From positions 124,001-188,000 of the forward strand of contig JAEPQK010000002.1 of the NCBI GenBank assembly GCA_017640615.1: DNA of 64,000 bases. The letters run 5' to 3'. This document shows positions 43,556-52,401 of this stretch, one piece after another. Within the stretch, counting starts at the first letter, position 1. Every line of letters starts with the position of its first letter. The translations under genes were made by a program, and so were the position numbers. This stretch comes from Rhizobiaceae bacterium (GTDB taxonomy: Bacteria > Pseudomonadota > Alphaproteobacteria > Rhizobiales > Rhizobiaceae). The notes under the pieces were generated by a model, which was not told where the DNA came from, made no database searches, and saw only the letters and a list, made by a program, of their open reading frames with translations.

Positions 43556-45112
43556 GCTTCCTCCATCGCCCAATCGACAGCATCGATCGTGCAGGAAAAA
43601 TAATCATATCTAGAAAGACGAATGGAATCGGCGGTTGTTGTCAATCAGATTTTGACGAAAAACCGGAACTCAATCATATGGTAAATGACGCCGGAACTTT
43701 TGTCAAGTCGAATTGCGCACCGTGATCTTCAGATGCGATATCCTTATATTTCATTTGCTTAAGAAATATTAGAAGGGTATTTGATCGCGCCTGTTTTGTA
43801 TCGAATCGTGGGCGCGAGGCGCGATTTGCGCGCAGCTGCGGCAGCGTTTTTACTGTGGATTGTCGATTGACGATGAACCGAATGAGCCCAGTTTTTGTTC
43901 TGATCGCCCAATTTTCTTGGACTTGATACGCGAATCGCAATTCATTCGCTCAATGGGCGCTGATCCAACATCGTCTGTGGCGCGCTAATTGCTTTGCTTC
44001 GAAATCTGTCTTTGATTCGGTTCGAACCAGGACTTGGGAGCAGCAATTGTCACGGCGATCGTGTCGAGTGCTTCTGCTGTAGTTATCGGCGCGCTGCGTT
44101 TGACGCTGGCGTGTTTGTAATTGACCATCGCTAGAACGCGCTTTCGTCCAGCGTTGTTCTTGTTGGCAGGGAGGTCCACCTCCGCGCCTGGGCTTGGTGG
44201 CTAAGCATGTCACTTCAACGCAGGTCAGCCGGCATAACTTTGTCATCGCGGCGCGAACCTGAAGCGTGGCCCCGGATACTCTCATCCATGATCGCCAATT
44301 CCAGCCTCCTTAACGCAATCTGCTGCCGGCGCCTCAACTTAGGCCAGGACCACCTGGTTCGCTTTGACCTCACGGAGATGGAACGTAACTCGCGTTACGC
44401 GCCCTCTCCAGCGTAACCGGATATGCGATTCGCTCGGCAATAGTACGCAGAAAGGGAAACCTCTCTGATTGGTGTTGCTTTGGCTTGGAGTTGCTTTGGC
44501 GAGGCCGCCATTGACCCTTAGTCATGCCGCTTTGGTTGTCGTGACGGGACAGCTCCATCGCAGCATGGACACAGCCTTCCCGAACAATGGCCCATTCCGC
44601 AGCTACAACCACCGACCAGGGATATGACGGATTGGAGGAAAACGTCAGCGAATTGCGGACCACCGGCTATCGGAATATCTTCAGCTGCCACCCCCGAACC
44701 GGAGGAACAAGGAGACGTTTCTGCTCGTCGCAATGTCCGCTTAGCCGTTTCTGGGTTCGTCATGGTTGGTGAGCGGCTCAATGCCGTATTTTTGCACCGT
44801 CCAGATTCATCGAAATTTGCTTGTTTCAATGACACTGACCGCAATTTATTCACTGTTCCGCTAGGCACATTTCCCTGTTCGCCTGTCTAGGGATATCCAT
44901 CGCAGATCGCATGAAAATGTACTGCTTTCAAAAACCAGGGCATTGCCGGTTCCCTGATATTCGTACGCAATTCCTGTTAATCAGCCGATAGCAGGGAAAA
45001 CACCAGCCGAGACGATGCAAGACAGGGTCGACCGAGGACGAAGCCGACCTCACCGGATGGTTTGTCTCGGGAAGTGATGGTCGGAAAAAAGATCGATTGA
45101 CCAAGTCGCAGG
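43556..45112. other. 1.5-kb region without recognised genes
   Basis: Several open frames of 60-115 codons occur on both strands (for example 43674-43940 and 43985-44179, both -), but I recognise no motifs, starts are TTG/GTG, and ribosome-binding sites are weak. An imperfect operator-like pair, GTCAA-N7-TTGAC, lies at 43640-43656 upstream of the methyltransferase. An 11-base repeat, GTTGCTTTGGC, occurs twice (44474 and 44490). AGGGAA/TTCCCT-type repeats lie near 44871-44997. The stretch looks like decayed mobile DNA. Confidence 0.5.
44871..44997. repeat. Cluster of degenerate TTCCCTG/CAGGGAA repeats
   Basis: TTCCCTGTTC (44871), CTAGGGA (44888 region), TTCCCTGATATT (44950), TTCCTGTTAA (44971) and GCAGGGAA (44991) occur within about 130 bases in direct and inverted orientation. 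This resembles the CAGGGAA-type intergenic repeats seen in rhizobial genomes near integrated elements. Function unknown. Confidence 0.4.
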
Positions 45113-46228
45113 TTAGACGATCGCTTCGATGATCTTGTCCTGCACCTGCGCGCCCAGATAGGGGTGCATGGGCAGGCTGATCACCCGCTCGGCCAGATCG
45201 TCGCTGACCGGCAGCCCATTTGGGTCGCGCGGAAACGCGCGGAACGCCACCTGCGCGTGAAGCGGGATCGGATAGTAGACCGCGGTCGGGATATCGGCGG
45301 CTTTGGTTTTCGACATGACCTCGGCACGCTCGGCGGCCGATTTGGTCTTGATCGTATATTGCGCCCAGGTGCTGCGCAGACCCTCCGGCACGGTGGGCAC
45401 GTCGTAGCGGCCTTTGAGGCCCTCGGTGTAGCGCTGCGCAACGTTCTGGCGCTCTTCGATCTCGTCGGCGAAGATCGCCAGCTTTTCGATCAGTATGGCG
45501 GCTTGCAGGGTGTCCAGACGGCTGTTCATGCCGATCCGCTGCTGATCGTAGCGGTCAGCGCCCTGTCCGTGGTTGCGCAGCGAGCGTATCAACGCCGCGT
45601 AGTCGTCATTGTCGGTCGTCAATGCACCGCCGTCGCCATAGCAGCCGAGCGGCTTGGCAGGGAAGAACGAGGTCGTGGTGATGTCGCCGATCGCGCCCAC
45701 GGTGCGGCCACGATAGCTGGCGCCGAAGCCCTGCGCCGCGTCGTCGATGATGGAGAGGCCGTTTTCGCGCGCCACCGGAATGATCGCATCATAGTCGGCC
45801 GCAAGCCCGAACAGATCGACCGGAATGACGAAGCGCGGCGTCAGGCCTTCGTCTTTTGCGAAGCGAATTGCGCGTTTCAGGCTTTCGACATCCAGATTGA
45901 ACGTGTCGGGCAGCACATCGACGAACACTGGCGTCGCACCGAGGAAGGGAACCACCTCCGCGGTCGCGGCGAATGTAAATGACGGCACAAACACAGCGTC
46001 GCCCGCCTTCACCCCGAGCGCCATCAGCGCCAATGAAAGCGCATCGGTGCCGTTGGCACAGCCGAGTGCGTGTTTTGCCCCGCAGAACGCTGCGAGCTTC
46101 TCTTCGAACGCTTCAACCTCGGGCCCCATTATGTAGCTGCCATGCTCCAGCACGCGGCCAATGGCACCGTCGAGCTGGGTGCGAATGCGCGCCTGCTGTG
46201 CCGCGAGATCGATGAATGGCATTGTCAT
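45113..46228 (-). CDS. DegT/DnrJ/EryC1/StrS aminotransferase, WbpE-like
   Basis: A 371-residue PLP-dependent sugar aminotransferase. FIDLAAQQARIRTQLDGAI, GPEVEAFEEKLA and CANGTDALSLALMALGV, with FFPAKPLGCYGDGGA (PLP lysine) and SLPMHPYL at the end, closely resemble WbpE, which makes UDP-GlcNAc(3NH2)A, and related 3-aminotransferases. Its usual partners (WbpA-, WbpB-, WbpD-like) are not adjacent. An ATG two codons downstream (46222) is the alternative start. The gene borders the phage-derived region and is monocistronic here. Confidence 0.88.
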   Translation of the reverse strand: MTMPFIDLAAQQARIRTQLDGAIGRVLEHGSYIMGPEVEAFEEKLAAFCGAKHALGCANGTDALSLALMALGVKAGDAVFVPSFTFAATAEVVPFLGATPVFVDVLPDTFNLDVESLKRAIRFAKDEGLTPRFVIPVDLFGLAADYDAIIPVARENGLSIIDDAAQGFGASYRGRTVGAIGDITTTSFFPAKPLGCYGDGGALTTDNDDYAALIRSLRNHGQGADRYDQQRIGMNSRLDTLQAAILIEKLAIFADEIEERQNVAQRYTEGLKGRYDVPTVPEGLRSTWAQYTIKTKSAAERAEVMSKTKAADIPTAVYYPIPLHAQVAFRAFPRDPNGLPVSDDLAERVISLPMHPYLGAQVQDKIIEAIV

Positions 46229-46384
46229 GCGCGTGAAGCCTTCCGGAAGGGATGTTGCCGTGAGTCACTAGGTAGTGCGTTGAACGCGACTGCCTGATCG
46301 GCAGCTATCATGACCTGTTCGAGGGCGGCAAGCTGAGCGCCGCGCACGGATTGTTACGATGCCGTAACAGCATTTGTGCGCAAA

Positions 46385-47062
46385 TCAGTCGGTGGCCGTG
46401 CTGGCTGCCGGCTGGATGCTAACAGGCTGGATGATCATTTTGACGTTACGCTCAAACACCATCACCGTGCCGCCGCTCTTCACGTCCACGGTCTCGGCTA
46501 CGACGCGTGCATCCTTGGTCGTAATCTGCACGCCCTCGCGCCCGAGCACCGTACCGGAGCCGAGATCGAGCTCGCCCTTTTCGAACCGCGCGGTCATACC
46601 GTCGGTCGTAACAATGTCGACCGGATTGGTAAGCACGAGCTTGCTTGAACCCTTGAGCAGCGTCCCGCCCGCCGTCTCCACATCTGCCCATTCCGCTTTG
46701 CCAACAGGCAGGCGTGCCGTGATCTCTTCCAAATCGGTCTTGTTGTTGTCGACCAGGCTCTGGATAGCGCGCTTGGCTTCGAGCTCGTAGGGTCGGTTCG
46801 CGGCGGTAAAGCCGCTCATGCGCGGGTTGGCGATGACTACCTTGGCGCTTTCGATGGTGATGCCATCGAGATCGATGGAAGCGTCAACAACCTGATTGAC
46901 GACAGAGCGAACCCCAAGCACCGCAAGCATGACCACGGCCAGAACCGGCAGCGCGCGCCGCAACACGCGAATGCGGCGCGAATGGCGCTGCTCCCTGGCA
47001 TAGATCGTTGCCGTCATGCGCCGGTCAGCACCGGCAACGGCTTCAAATGTGGCGTCGGTCAT
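46385..47062 (-). CDS. lptC: LptC-family LPS-export periplasmic protein
   Basis: A 225-residue protein with one N-terminal membrane anchor (about residues 38-55, ALPVLAVVMLAVLGVRSV) and a periplasmic beta-jellyroll-type remainder (SAKVVIANPRMSGF, NPVDIVTTDGMTARF, TKDARVVAETVDVKSGG), as in LptC/DUF1239. LptC bridges LptBFG to LptA and moves LPS across the periplasm. In rhizobia lptC is normally followed by lptA and lptB; here the next gene is a sugar aminotransferase and LptA/LptB are absent. It may be a displaced housekeeping copy or a paralogue serving the neighbouring glycolipid operon. Confidence 0.85.
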   Translation of the reverse strand: MTDATFEAVAGADRRMTATIYAREQRHSRRIRVLRRALPVLAVVMLAVLGVRSVVNQVVDASIDLDGITIESAKVVIANPRMSGFTAANRPYELEAKRAIQSLVDNNKTDLEEITARLPVGKAEWADVETAGGTLLKGSSKLVLTNPVDIVTTDGMTARFEKGELDLGSGTVLGREGVQITTKDARVVAETVDVKSGGTVMVFERNVKMIIQPVSIQPAASTATD

Positions 47063-47338
47063 TGCCCGTTCGACCCGGCGAAAATTGCGGCTGCCCTCAC
47101 TGCACTATATCGCGGCCATTGTGCGACCAGCCGCTCATTTGGTCCAGCGATTGTGGATCGGCGATACTTACCACGAGATTTAGCGTCAATGGGAGCCTTT
47201 GCGCCAACCTGGCAATGGTTTGACAAAGCAGGCACCATCCCACACTAACGCCGCCAGAACCCGCATCTTCGCCGGGAAGGTTGAACGCAGGGCGTTCAGG
47301 TCACATCTTCCGGCCGGGAAAGACAAAGCCAGGATCGA

Positions 47339-48127
47339 ATGGCAAACGCCGGTAGCGATAGCGCGACGCGCTTTTATGTGCCAGAGGTGCATGACATTTT
47401 TGCGGGCATGGAGCGGGAACTCGAAGCCATGCTCGATGTCTGGCCGTCGGGCGCGCGCGAAAAGCTGGCGTTACTTGTTGTGCCCGACTGGCAAGGCCGG
47501 TTCCCGCTTGCGGCATCGCCCGATTTTGTGAAGCGGATATCCAGGCTCGCCGGCGAAAAAGTGCTGCACGGTTTCACGCATTCGCTCGGCCCCGAATTCT
47601 GGAACTGGCTGCTTTACGGCCACGACAATCGCTCGGAATTCGGTAAGCTCGATGAGAAAGAGGCCCGCGAGCGCATCGCGACGGGCCTGAAGAGTTTCGA
47701 AGACAATCTTGGCATCAGGCCGCGCTGGTTCTGCGCGCCGCGCTGGCACCAAAGCGCAGCGGCAACGAAAGCGCTGCGCGAGGCCGGATTCGAGGGTTAC
47801 ATGCTGCGTAGCTCACTGCGGCAATTCTCTGGTGCATCTGTGGACCTGCCAGCTCTTTGCTTTGATGAGGGCGACCGACGACTCCGGTCTGCGATTGCGC
47901 GGCATTTGCGTGAGCTTTCGATCCGCAGATTGTTCGCTGCAGGGCACCCGTTCAGGATTACACTCCATCCGAGCGATGTCACCGACGCGGCCGCCTGGAG
48001 CCAGGTAAAGCGGGTAATGCAGAGGCTTTCGGACGAAGGCTGGACGCCGATTGCTCTCGATGAGGTGATGGGGCGTTTCGGCGAAGTCCGGGCTGTCAAT
48101 CCCGTGACAGCGGTGACGGTGCAATGA
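47339..48127 (+). CDS. Polysaccharide deacetylase-like protein (DUF2334 type)
   Basis: A 262-residue protein with the DUF2334/NodB-like pattern: VPEVHDIF near the start, LLVVPDW, KVLHGFTHSLG (metal His pair) and FCAPRWHQS; ITLHPSD near the end supplies another conserved His. No signal peptide, so probably cytosolic. It would remove an acyl group (acetyl) from a sugar amine. First gene of a + strand operon of seven; its stop overlaps the next ATG. LPS-like pathways need a deacetylation step (compare LpxC), which makes this position suggestive. Confidence 0.8.
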   Translation: MANAGSDSATRFYVPEVHDIFAGMERELEAMLDVWPSGAREKLALLVVPDWQGRFPLAASPDFVKRISRLAGEKVLHGFTHSLGPEFWNWLLYGHDNRSEFGKLDEKEARERIATGLKSFEDNLGIRPRWFCAPRWHQSAAATKALREAGFEGYMLRSSLRQFSGASVDLPALCFDEGDRRLRSAIARHLRELSIRRLFAAGHPFRITLHPSDVTDAAAWSQVKRVMQRLSDEGWTPIALDEVMGRFGEVRAVNPVTAVTVQ

Positions 48128-49347
48128 TCGATCTGGCCTTCTTTTCCAACGGGCATGGTGAAGACACCATCGCCTGCAAGGTGCTGGATGAGCTGCGTGA
48201 CATGCGTCCGGCGCTCAGCATCGAGGTTTGGCCGATGGTGGGTGAAGGCACTGCCTATTCCGCTCGGGACGCTGAAATCGTCGGTGCGCTCAACCTGCTG
48301 CCGAGCGCGGGCTTCGCAACGATCAGTCCCAAACTGATGCGAGAGGATTTGCGAGCCGGCTGGATCAAGACACATTGGAGACAGTTTCAGGCAGCCCGCG
48401 GCATGCGCGGACGCTATCGCATGGCGATTGCGGTTGGCGACATCATTCCGATCCTGGCCTCGGTCGTCTCACGCACCCCATTCGTGTTTATCGGTTGTGC
48501 CAAGTCCTATTATTACCACCCCGGCCGCGCATATACGCCGCTTGAACGCCGGCTACTGCGCAAGCATTGCACGCTGACATTCCCGCGCGATCTGAAGACC
48601 GTGCCTGAACTCGATGGCGACGGTGTGAAGACGCGCTACCTTGGCAATCCTATGATGGACGGTCTGGAGCCCGCCGGCATCGACCTTGACCTGACAAAGG
48701 GCGATGTAGCGATCGGCATGCTGGCCGGCACGCGCGCCGATGCTGATGGCAATATGCTCGATCTGCTGGAGGCGGCGGGTAGGGCGCATGCCCATTTCGA
48801 TCACCCGGAAAAACTGCGCTTTGTTTTCGCGGCGCGCTCCGGCCTCGATGCAAAAGAAATCGCGGCCATGGTCGCCGGCGATCCCCGCTTTGGCGGCTGG
48901 CAGGTCAAGGCGATATCGGAAGGCTCTGACGCGATTGGCGTGGTGCTGCGCCTGGCCGATCCACATGGCGTGGAGGTGCTCGTGGCCAAGGGTGCATTTC
49001 CTGATGTGCTACGCGCATCCTCGCTGGTCATCGGCATGGCGGGCACCGCGAACGAACAGGCAATAGGGCTCGGCATTCCGTTGATTACCGTGCCGTCCGC
49101 CGGTGTACAGGGCGATCATTATGTGAGGATGAAAGCCGTCTATTTCGGCGATGCCTCGCTGAACGTGCCGAGGGAGGCTGATACGATTGCCGCGGCTGCT
49201 GCCGGCCTTCTGGCCGATCCCGAAGCATGTGCACGCATGGCCGAAGCCGGGCGCGAACGCATGGGCGAACCCGGTGCCAGCCGAGCGATAGCAGAGGCAA
49301 TTCTGGCTGAGTTTGATCGCATCGAGTCGGAGACAGCCAAGCAATGA
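48124..49347 (+). CDS. Lipid-A-disaccharide synthase-related glycosyltransferase (LpxB-like, first)
   Basis: A 407-residue GT-B protein of the LpxB-related type. LAFFSNGHGEDTIACKVLDEL is the usual N-terminus; DIIPILASVVSRTPFVFIGCAKSYYY, FPRDLKTVPEL and LGNPMMDGL follow, then SSLVIGMAGTANEQAIGLGIPLITVPS at the donor site. It differs from true LpxB, which carries a different N-terminal loop. It should transfer a sugar between lipid-linked or acylated sugar nucleotides, but the substrate is unknown. Overlaps both neighbours by four bases. Confidence 0.83.
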   Translation: MIDLAFFSNGHGEDTIACKVLDELRDMRPALSIEVWPMVGEGTAYSARDAEIVGALNLLPSAGFATISPKLMREDLRAGWIKTHWRQFQAARGMRGRYRMAIAVGDIIPILASVVSRTPFVFIGCAKSYYYHPGRAYTPLERRLLRKHCTLTFPRDLKTVPELDGDGVKTRYLGNPMMDGLEPAGIDLDLTKGDVAIGMLAGTRADADGNMLDLLEAAGRAHAHFDHPEKLRFVFAARSGLDAKEIAAMVAGDPRFGGWQVKAISEGSDAIGVVLRLADPHGVEVLVAKGAFPDVLRASSLVIGMAGTANEQAIGLGIPLITVPSAGVQGDHYVRMKAVYFGDASLNVPREADTIAAAAAGLLADPEACARMAEAGRERMGEPGASRAIAEAILAEFDRIESETAKQ

Positions 49348-50333
49348 CGGTTGCTCCGACCTATTCGGTGGTTGTCACTGCGCACAACGCCGCAGGCACC
49401 ATTGAAGCGACGCTGCAATCGATCGCACGGCAGTCGGGCGTCACTCCTGGTGAGCTTGAGGTCGTCCTAGTCGATGACCGTAGCACGGATGGTACGCTTA
49501 ACGTCGCCGAAGGCTCGGGCATCCCCGGGCTGCGGACAATCCGCATCGACAACCCGTCCGAAAGCGGTTTGACGACGCGTCAGGACGCGCTTGTAGCCGG
49601 CTTCGCTTCGGCTCGAGGCGAGATCGTGTTGACCACGGATGCTGATGGCATAGTCAGCGAAGATTGGGTGGCTGCACTCACCGGGCCGATCCTTGCCAGT
49701 CGCGCTGATGCAGCCGCTGGCCCCGTCGCTTTTCATGCTCAGCACGGGATGCTCGGCGCCTGGCAGACAGTTGATGTGTCCGACTATCTTGCGACCAACC
49801 AGATGCTGGTGGCACTTGGTTTTCAAGGAGGTGTGCTTTTCGGAAATTTCGCCTTCCGACGCGAGTGGTTCGACAAAATCGGCGGCTTCGGGAAGATCGG
49901 CCTGACGCTGACGGAGGACCTCGCCTTTGGTCGCGCGCTGCAGGCGGCCGGTGCGAGGCTTGTTTATGTGCCGACCGGTTCAGTCGAGGTCGCGGCCTGT
50001 GACAGCTGGGAAGTGCTGGTCGAGCGCGCAAAGCGCGTAAGCGCCGGTGGCGCATCGGCTCTTGCTACCTGGCTTGGTATCCGAATGGCGCTGCTTGTCA
50101 TTCTGGCAGCTGGCGCATTGATCTTCGGTGGCGTGTTCACATGGCTGTTCTGGCTGCGCTACGTAATGGGCGCGCTTTTCGTCAGCTGGGCCCTGATCCG
50201 GGTAGGCAAGCCGCGCCTTTTGCCATTGGCGCTGCTATATGAGCCCTTGGCGATTGCGATAGGCGTCGCCGTAATGTGGCGGCTGACCAGAAATGCAGAA
50301 ATTGAATGGGGTGGCCGCAAATATGCCCGCTGA
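49344..50333 (+). CDS. Glycosyltransferase family 2 with C-terminal membrane helices
   Basis: A 329-residue GT2. SVVVTAHNAAGTIEATLQSI, VLVDDRSTDGTL and LTTDADGIVSEDW (DxD) are catalytic; GFGKIGLTLTEDLAFGRAL has the ED motif of processive-type GT2. Two or three hydrophobic helices lie after residue ~240. It probably works at the inner face of the inner membrane on a lipid acceptor. Overlaps the LpxB-related gene by four bases. Confidence 0.88.
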   Translation: MTVAPTYSVVVTAHNAAGTIEATLQSIARQSGVTPGELEVVLVDDRSTDGTLNVAEGSGIPGLRTIRIDNPSESGLTTRQDALVAGFASARGEIVLTTDADGIVSEDWVAALTGPILASRADAAAGPVAFHAQHGMLGAWQTVDVSDYLATNQMLVALGFQGGVLFGNFAFRREWFDKIGGFGKIGLTLTEDLAFGRALQAAGARLVYVPTGSVEVAACDSWEVLVERAKRVSAGGASALATWLGIRMALLVILAAGALIFGGVFTWLFWLRYVMGALFVSWALIRVGKPRLLPLALLYEPLAIAIGVAVMWRLTRNAEIEWGGRKYAR

Positions 50334-51096
50334 AGCCAAGAAACCCAGGCGCGAGCGCCGCGACGAAGGCATCATCCGACCGTATCGCGCTGAAGATCGC
50401 GAGGCGGTTCGCCAGATCTGCCGCACGACTGCGTATCGCAATCGCGGTTCGGACGCGGTGTTTGAGGACGGCAAGGTTTTTGCCGACTATTGGACGAAAT
50501 ACTACACCGACTATGAGCCGGAATCGTGCCTGATTGTTGAAGAAGACGGCGAGGTTGTCGGTTACCTACTCGGATGCCGAGATACACGCCGGTTTATCAA
50601 GATTATGTCGCGGAGGATCGTGCCGGCAGCGCTTGCACGCGCGTTCTGGCGGCTCGGAACGTTTCAGTATCGCAAATCTTCTACGAAACGCATGATATAT
50701 TGGCTGGTGGCTCGTGGCTGGCGTGAAGTCCCGGAAATTCCGCTGGAGCGCTTTCCCGCGCACTATCACTGCAACATTCTGCGTAAGGGATTCCGCAAGG
50801 GCTATTATTCGAAGCTTGTGCTGCAGTTCGCTGACCAACTCGACCGGGAGGGAGTACCCGGCCTGCACGGGCAAATTGAGGAATTCGCCGAGGGCGGTCC
50901 CTGGCGCAAGATGGTGCAGGGTTTCCTGGATTTCAGCGGCCGACATGACGAACTCGAACTTTTTGCCGAGACGCCCTCGACCTTTCAGCAATTTGTGCTT
51001 GGGGTGGACAAACCGATGGTCAATCGGGCATGGGGTGCCAAAGTCGATGACTTCCGCCAGTGGATGACCTGGACAGGTGAGACTTACCGGCTATGA
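50323..51096 (+). CDS. GNAT-family acyltransferase
   Basis: A 257-residue protein with a GNAT core in its first half: IIRPYRAEDREAVRQICR, then SCLIVEEDGEVVGYLLG (beta4-beta5 and acetyl-CoA-binding region). The second half is longer than usual and has HYHCNILRKGFRKGYYSKL, a pattern of GNAT proteins with extended C-termini. ATG 50323 overlaps the GT2 end by 11 bases; ATG 50293 would overlap by 41. It may N- or O-acylate a sugar of the glycolipid. Donor could be acetyl-CoA or longer. Confidence 0.8.
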   Translation: MPAEAKKPRRERRDEGIIRPYRAEDREAVRQICRTTAYRNRGSDAVFEDGKVFADYWTKYYTDYEPESCLIVEEDGEVVGYLLGCRDTRRFIKIMSRRIVPAALARAFWRLGTFQYRKSSTKRMIYWLVARGWREVPEIPLERFPAHYHCNILRKGFRKGYYSKLVLQFADQLDREGVPGLHGQIEEFAEGGPWRKMVQGFLDFSGRHDELELFAETPSTFQQFVLGVDKPMVNRAWGAKVDDFRQWMTWTGETYRL

Positions 51097-51144
51097 GCCG
51101 AGGTTTCGCCTCGCGAAGTGCTGCGGGATCGATTGGAGACGGAA

Positions 51145-52401
51145 TTGAACGACGGAAACACGCGCGGCGAAACGCAGGTCGTGGTGACGGTGAACGGCCC
51201 GGGCGAAGTCGCCTGCTGGCTCTACCCGCTTGCGCATGAGCTCAAGCGACGTATCCCTGGCGTGCGCATTTGTGTTGCAGTCGTGCCCTGCGTCTTTTCT
51301 TCCGGCGCCGAGGCGGATGTGCTGAAGACGCTCTCTTATGTCGATGCCTACTGCACGATCGAAGAGACAATGAAATTCATCAAGTGGAACAAGGTGCCCG
51401 AAGGCTTCCGCAAGAAGGCGCCGGGCTTCATGCTGCATCTTGGCGGCGACAGCATGTTCACGATCATGCTCGCCAAGCGACTGGGAATTCCAGCGCTCGC
51501 CTATGTCGAGCGTCCACTCGCGTTCCAGTTTCTTTTTGATCGCGTGTTCTATTCAGACTTCGAAAAGATCGACGGGCTGAAGGAGAGCGATAAGCACAAG
51601 ATCGTCGGCGAGATGATGGTAGACGCTGCGCTTCTGCGCTGCCCTGACCGCAGTGCCGCAGCGCGCGGCAAGCCGGTGGTGGGGCTCTATCCGAGCAGCC
51701 GCATGTACCTCACCAAATACGTGCTGCCATATTACGCCGCCGCGGCCGAAAAGGTCGCGCGCAAGATGCCCGAGGTTGAATGGGTCATCTCGAAGTCGGA
51801 CTTCGTCGACCGCGATTTCCTGCGCAACTTGCCGGAGGTGGAAGAGGGGCGTCCGCTCGAAGGCGTCGATCTTGAATGGCGGCGCGAAGGCGACCGCGAG
51901 TTTATGGTGACGCCGGACGGCCTCTCGTTAGAGGTGCTTTCGCCTGCGCAGGTTGCGCCACGCGTCAATCTTGCGCTCACGGTTCCTGGGTCGAACACGG
52001 CCGAACTCGCCACGCTTGGCGTGCCGATGATCCTCACTTTGCCCACCTACAAGCATGAGATTGCGCCGCTGCCGGGCATTGCGGGCCATCTCGGCCGCCT
52101 GCCTGTTATCGGCTGGCGCATGAAGCGCTTCCTTGCCAAGCAGGTGCTCAAGCGTATGAAATTCCTGAGCCACCCGAACCGCCGCGCGGACCGGATGGTC
52201 ATTCCTGAGCTGATTGGCGAACTGGACGCACAGGACCTTGCCGACGCGATTGAAGAGGCGCTGAACAGCGACACCACCGCGCTTGTGAAGGAATTGAAAG
52301 CGGTCATGGGTCCGCCGGGCGCGACATCGCGGCTGGTCTCGGAGCTCGAAAACTTCCTGGCAGAAACGGGCCGGCAGCATGAAATCGCGCCGGCACATTA
52401 G
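51145..52401 (+). CDS. LpxB-like glycosyltransferase (second)
   Basis: About 418 residues. VVVTVNGPGEVACWLYPLAHEL is an LpxB-type N-terminal loop; IEETMKFIKWNKVPEGFRKK and VYVER/LHLGGD segments follow; VNLALTVPGSNTAELATLGVPMILTLPTYKHE is the LpxB-like donor site (true LpxB has a similar SGTATLE...P). TTG 51145 is preceded by GGAGACGGAA; GTG 51118 is an upstream alternative. Two different LpxB-like genes three genes apart, with none of lpxA, lpxD or lpxC around, suggests a lipid A-like but distinct pathway. Confidence 0.83.
   Translation: MNDGNTRGETQVVVTVNGPGEVACWLYPLAHELKRRIPGVRICVAVVPCVFSSGAEADVLKTLSYVDAYCTIEETMKFIKWNKVPEGFRKKAPGFMLHLGGDSMFTIMLAKRLGIPALAYVERPLAFQFLFDRVFYSDFEKIDGLKESDKHKIVGEMMVDAALLRCPDRSAAARGKPVVGLYPSSRMYLTKYVLPYYAAAAEKVARKMPEVEWVISKSDFVDRDFLRNLPEVEEGRPLEGVDLEWRREGDREFMVTPDGLSLEVLSPAQVAPRVNLALTVPGSNTAELATLGVPMILTLPTYKHEIAPLPGIAGHLGRLPVIGWRMKRFLAKQVLKRMKFLSHPNRRADRMVIPELIGELDAQDLADAIEEALNSDTTALVKELKAVMGPPGATSRLVSELENFLAETGRQHEIAPAH

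Noticed and set aside
43674..43940. 88-codon open frame (-) upstream of the methyltransferase
   Set aside because: TTG start, weak ribosome-binding site and no recognisable motif. It could be a small phage gene but cannot be supported.
43985..44179. 64-codon open frame (-) in the gene-poor region
   Set aside because: GTG start overlaps its only GGAGG, so spacing is wrong; no family recognised.
44518..44890. Overlapping open frames on both strands near the AGGGAA repeats
   Set aside because: Compositionally odd, no motifs, and both strands open equally, which is typical of non-coding GC-rich DNA.
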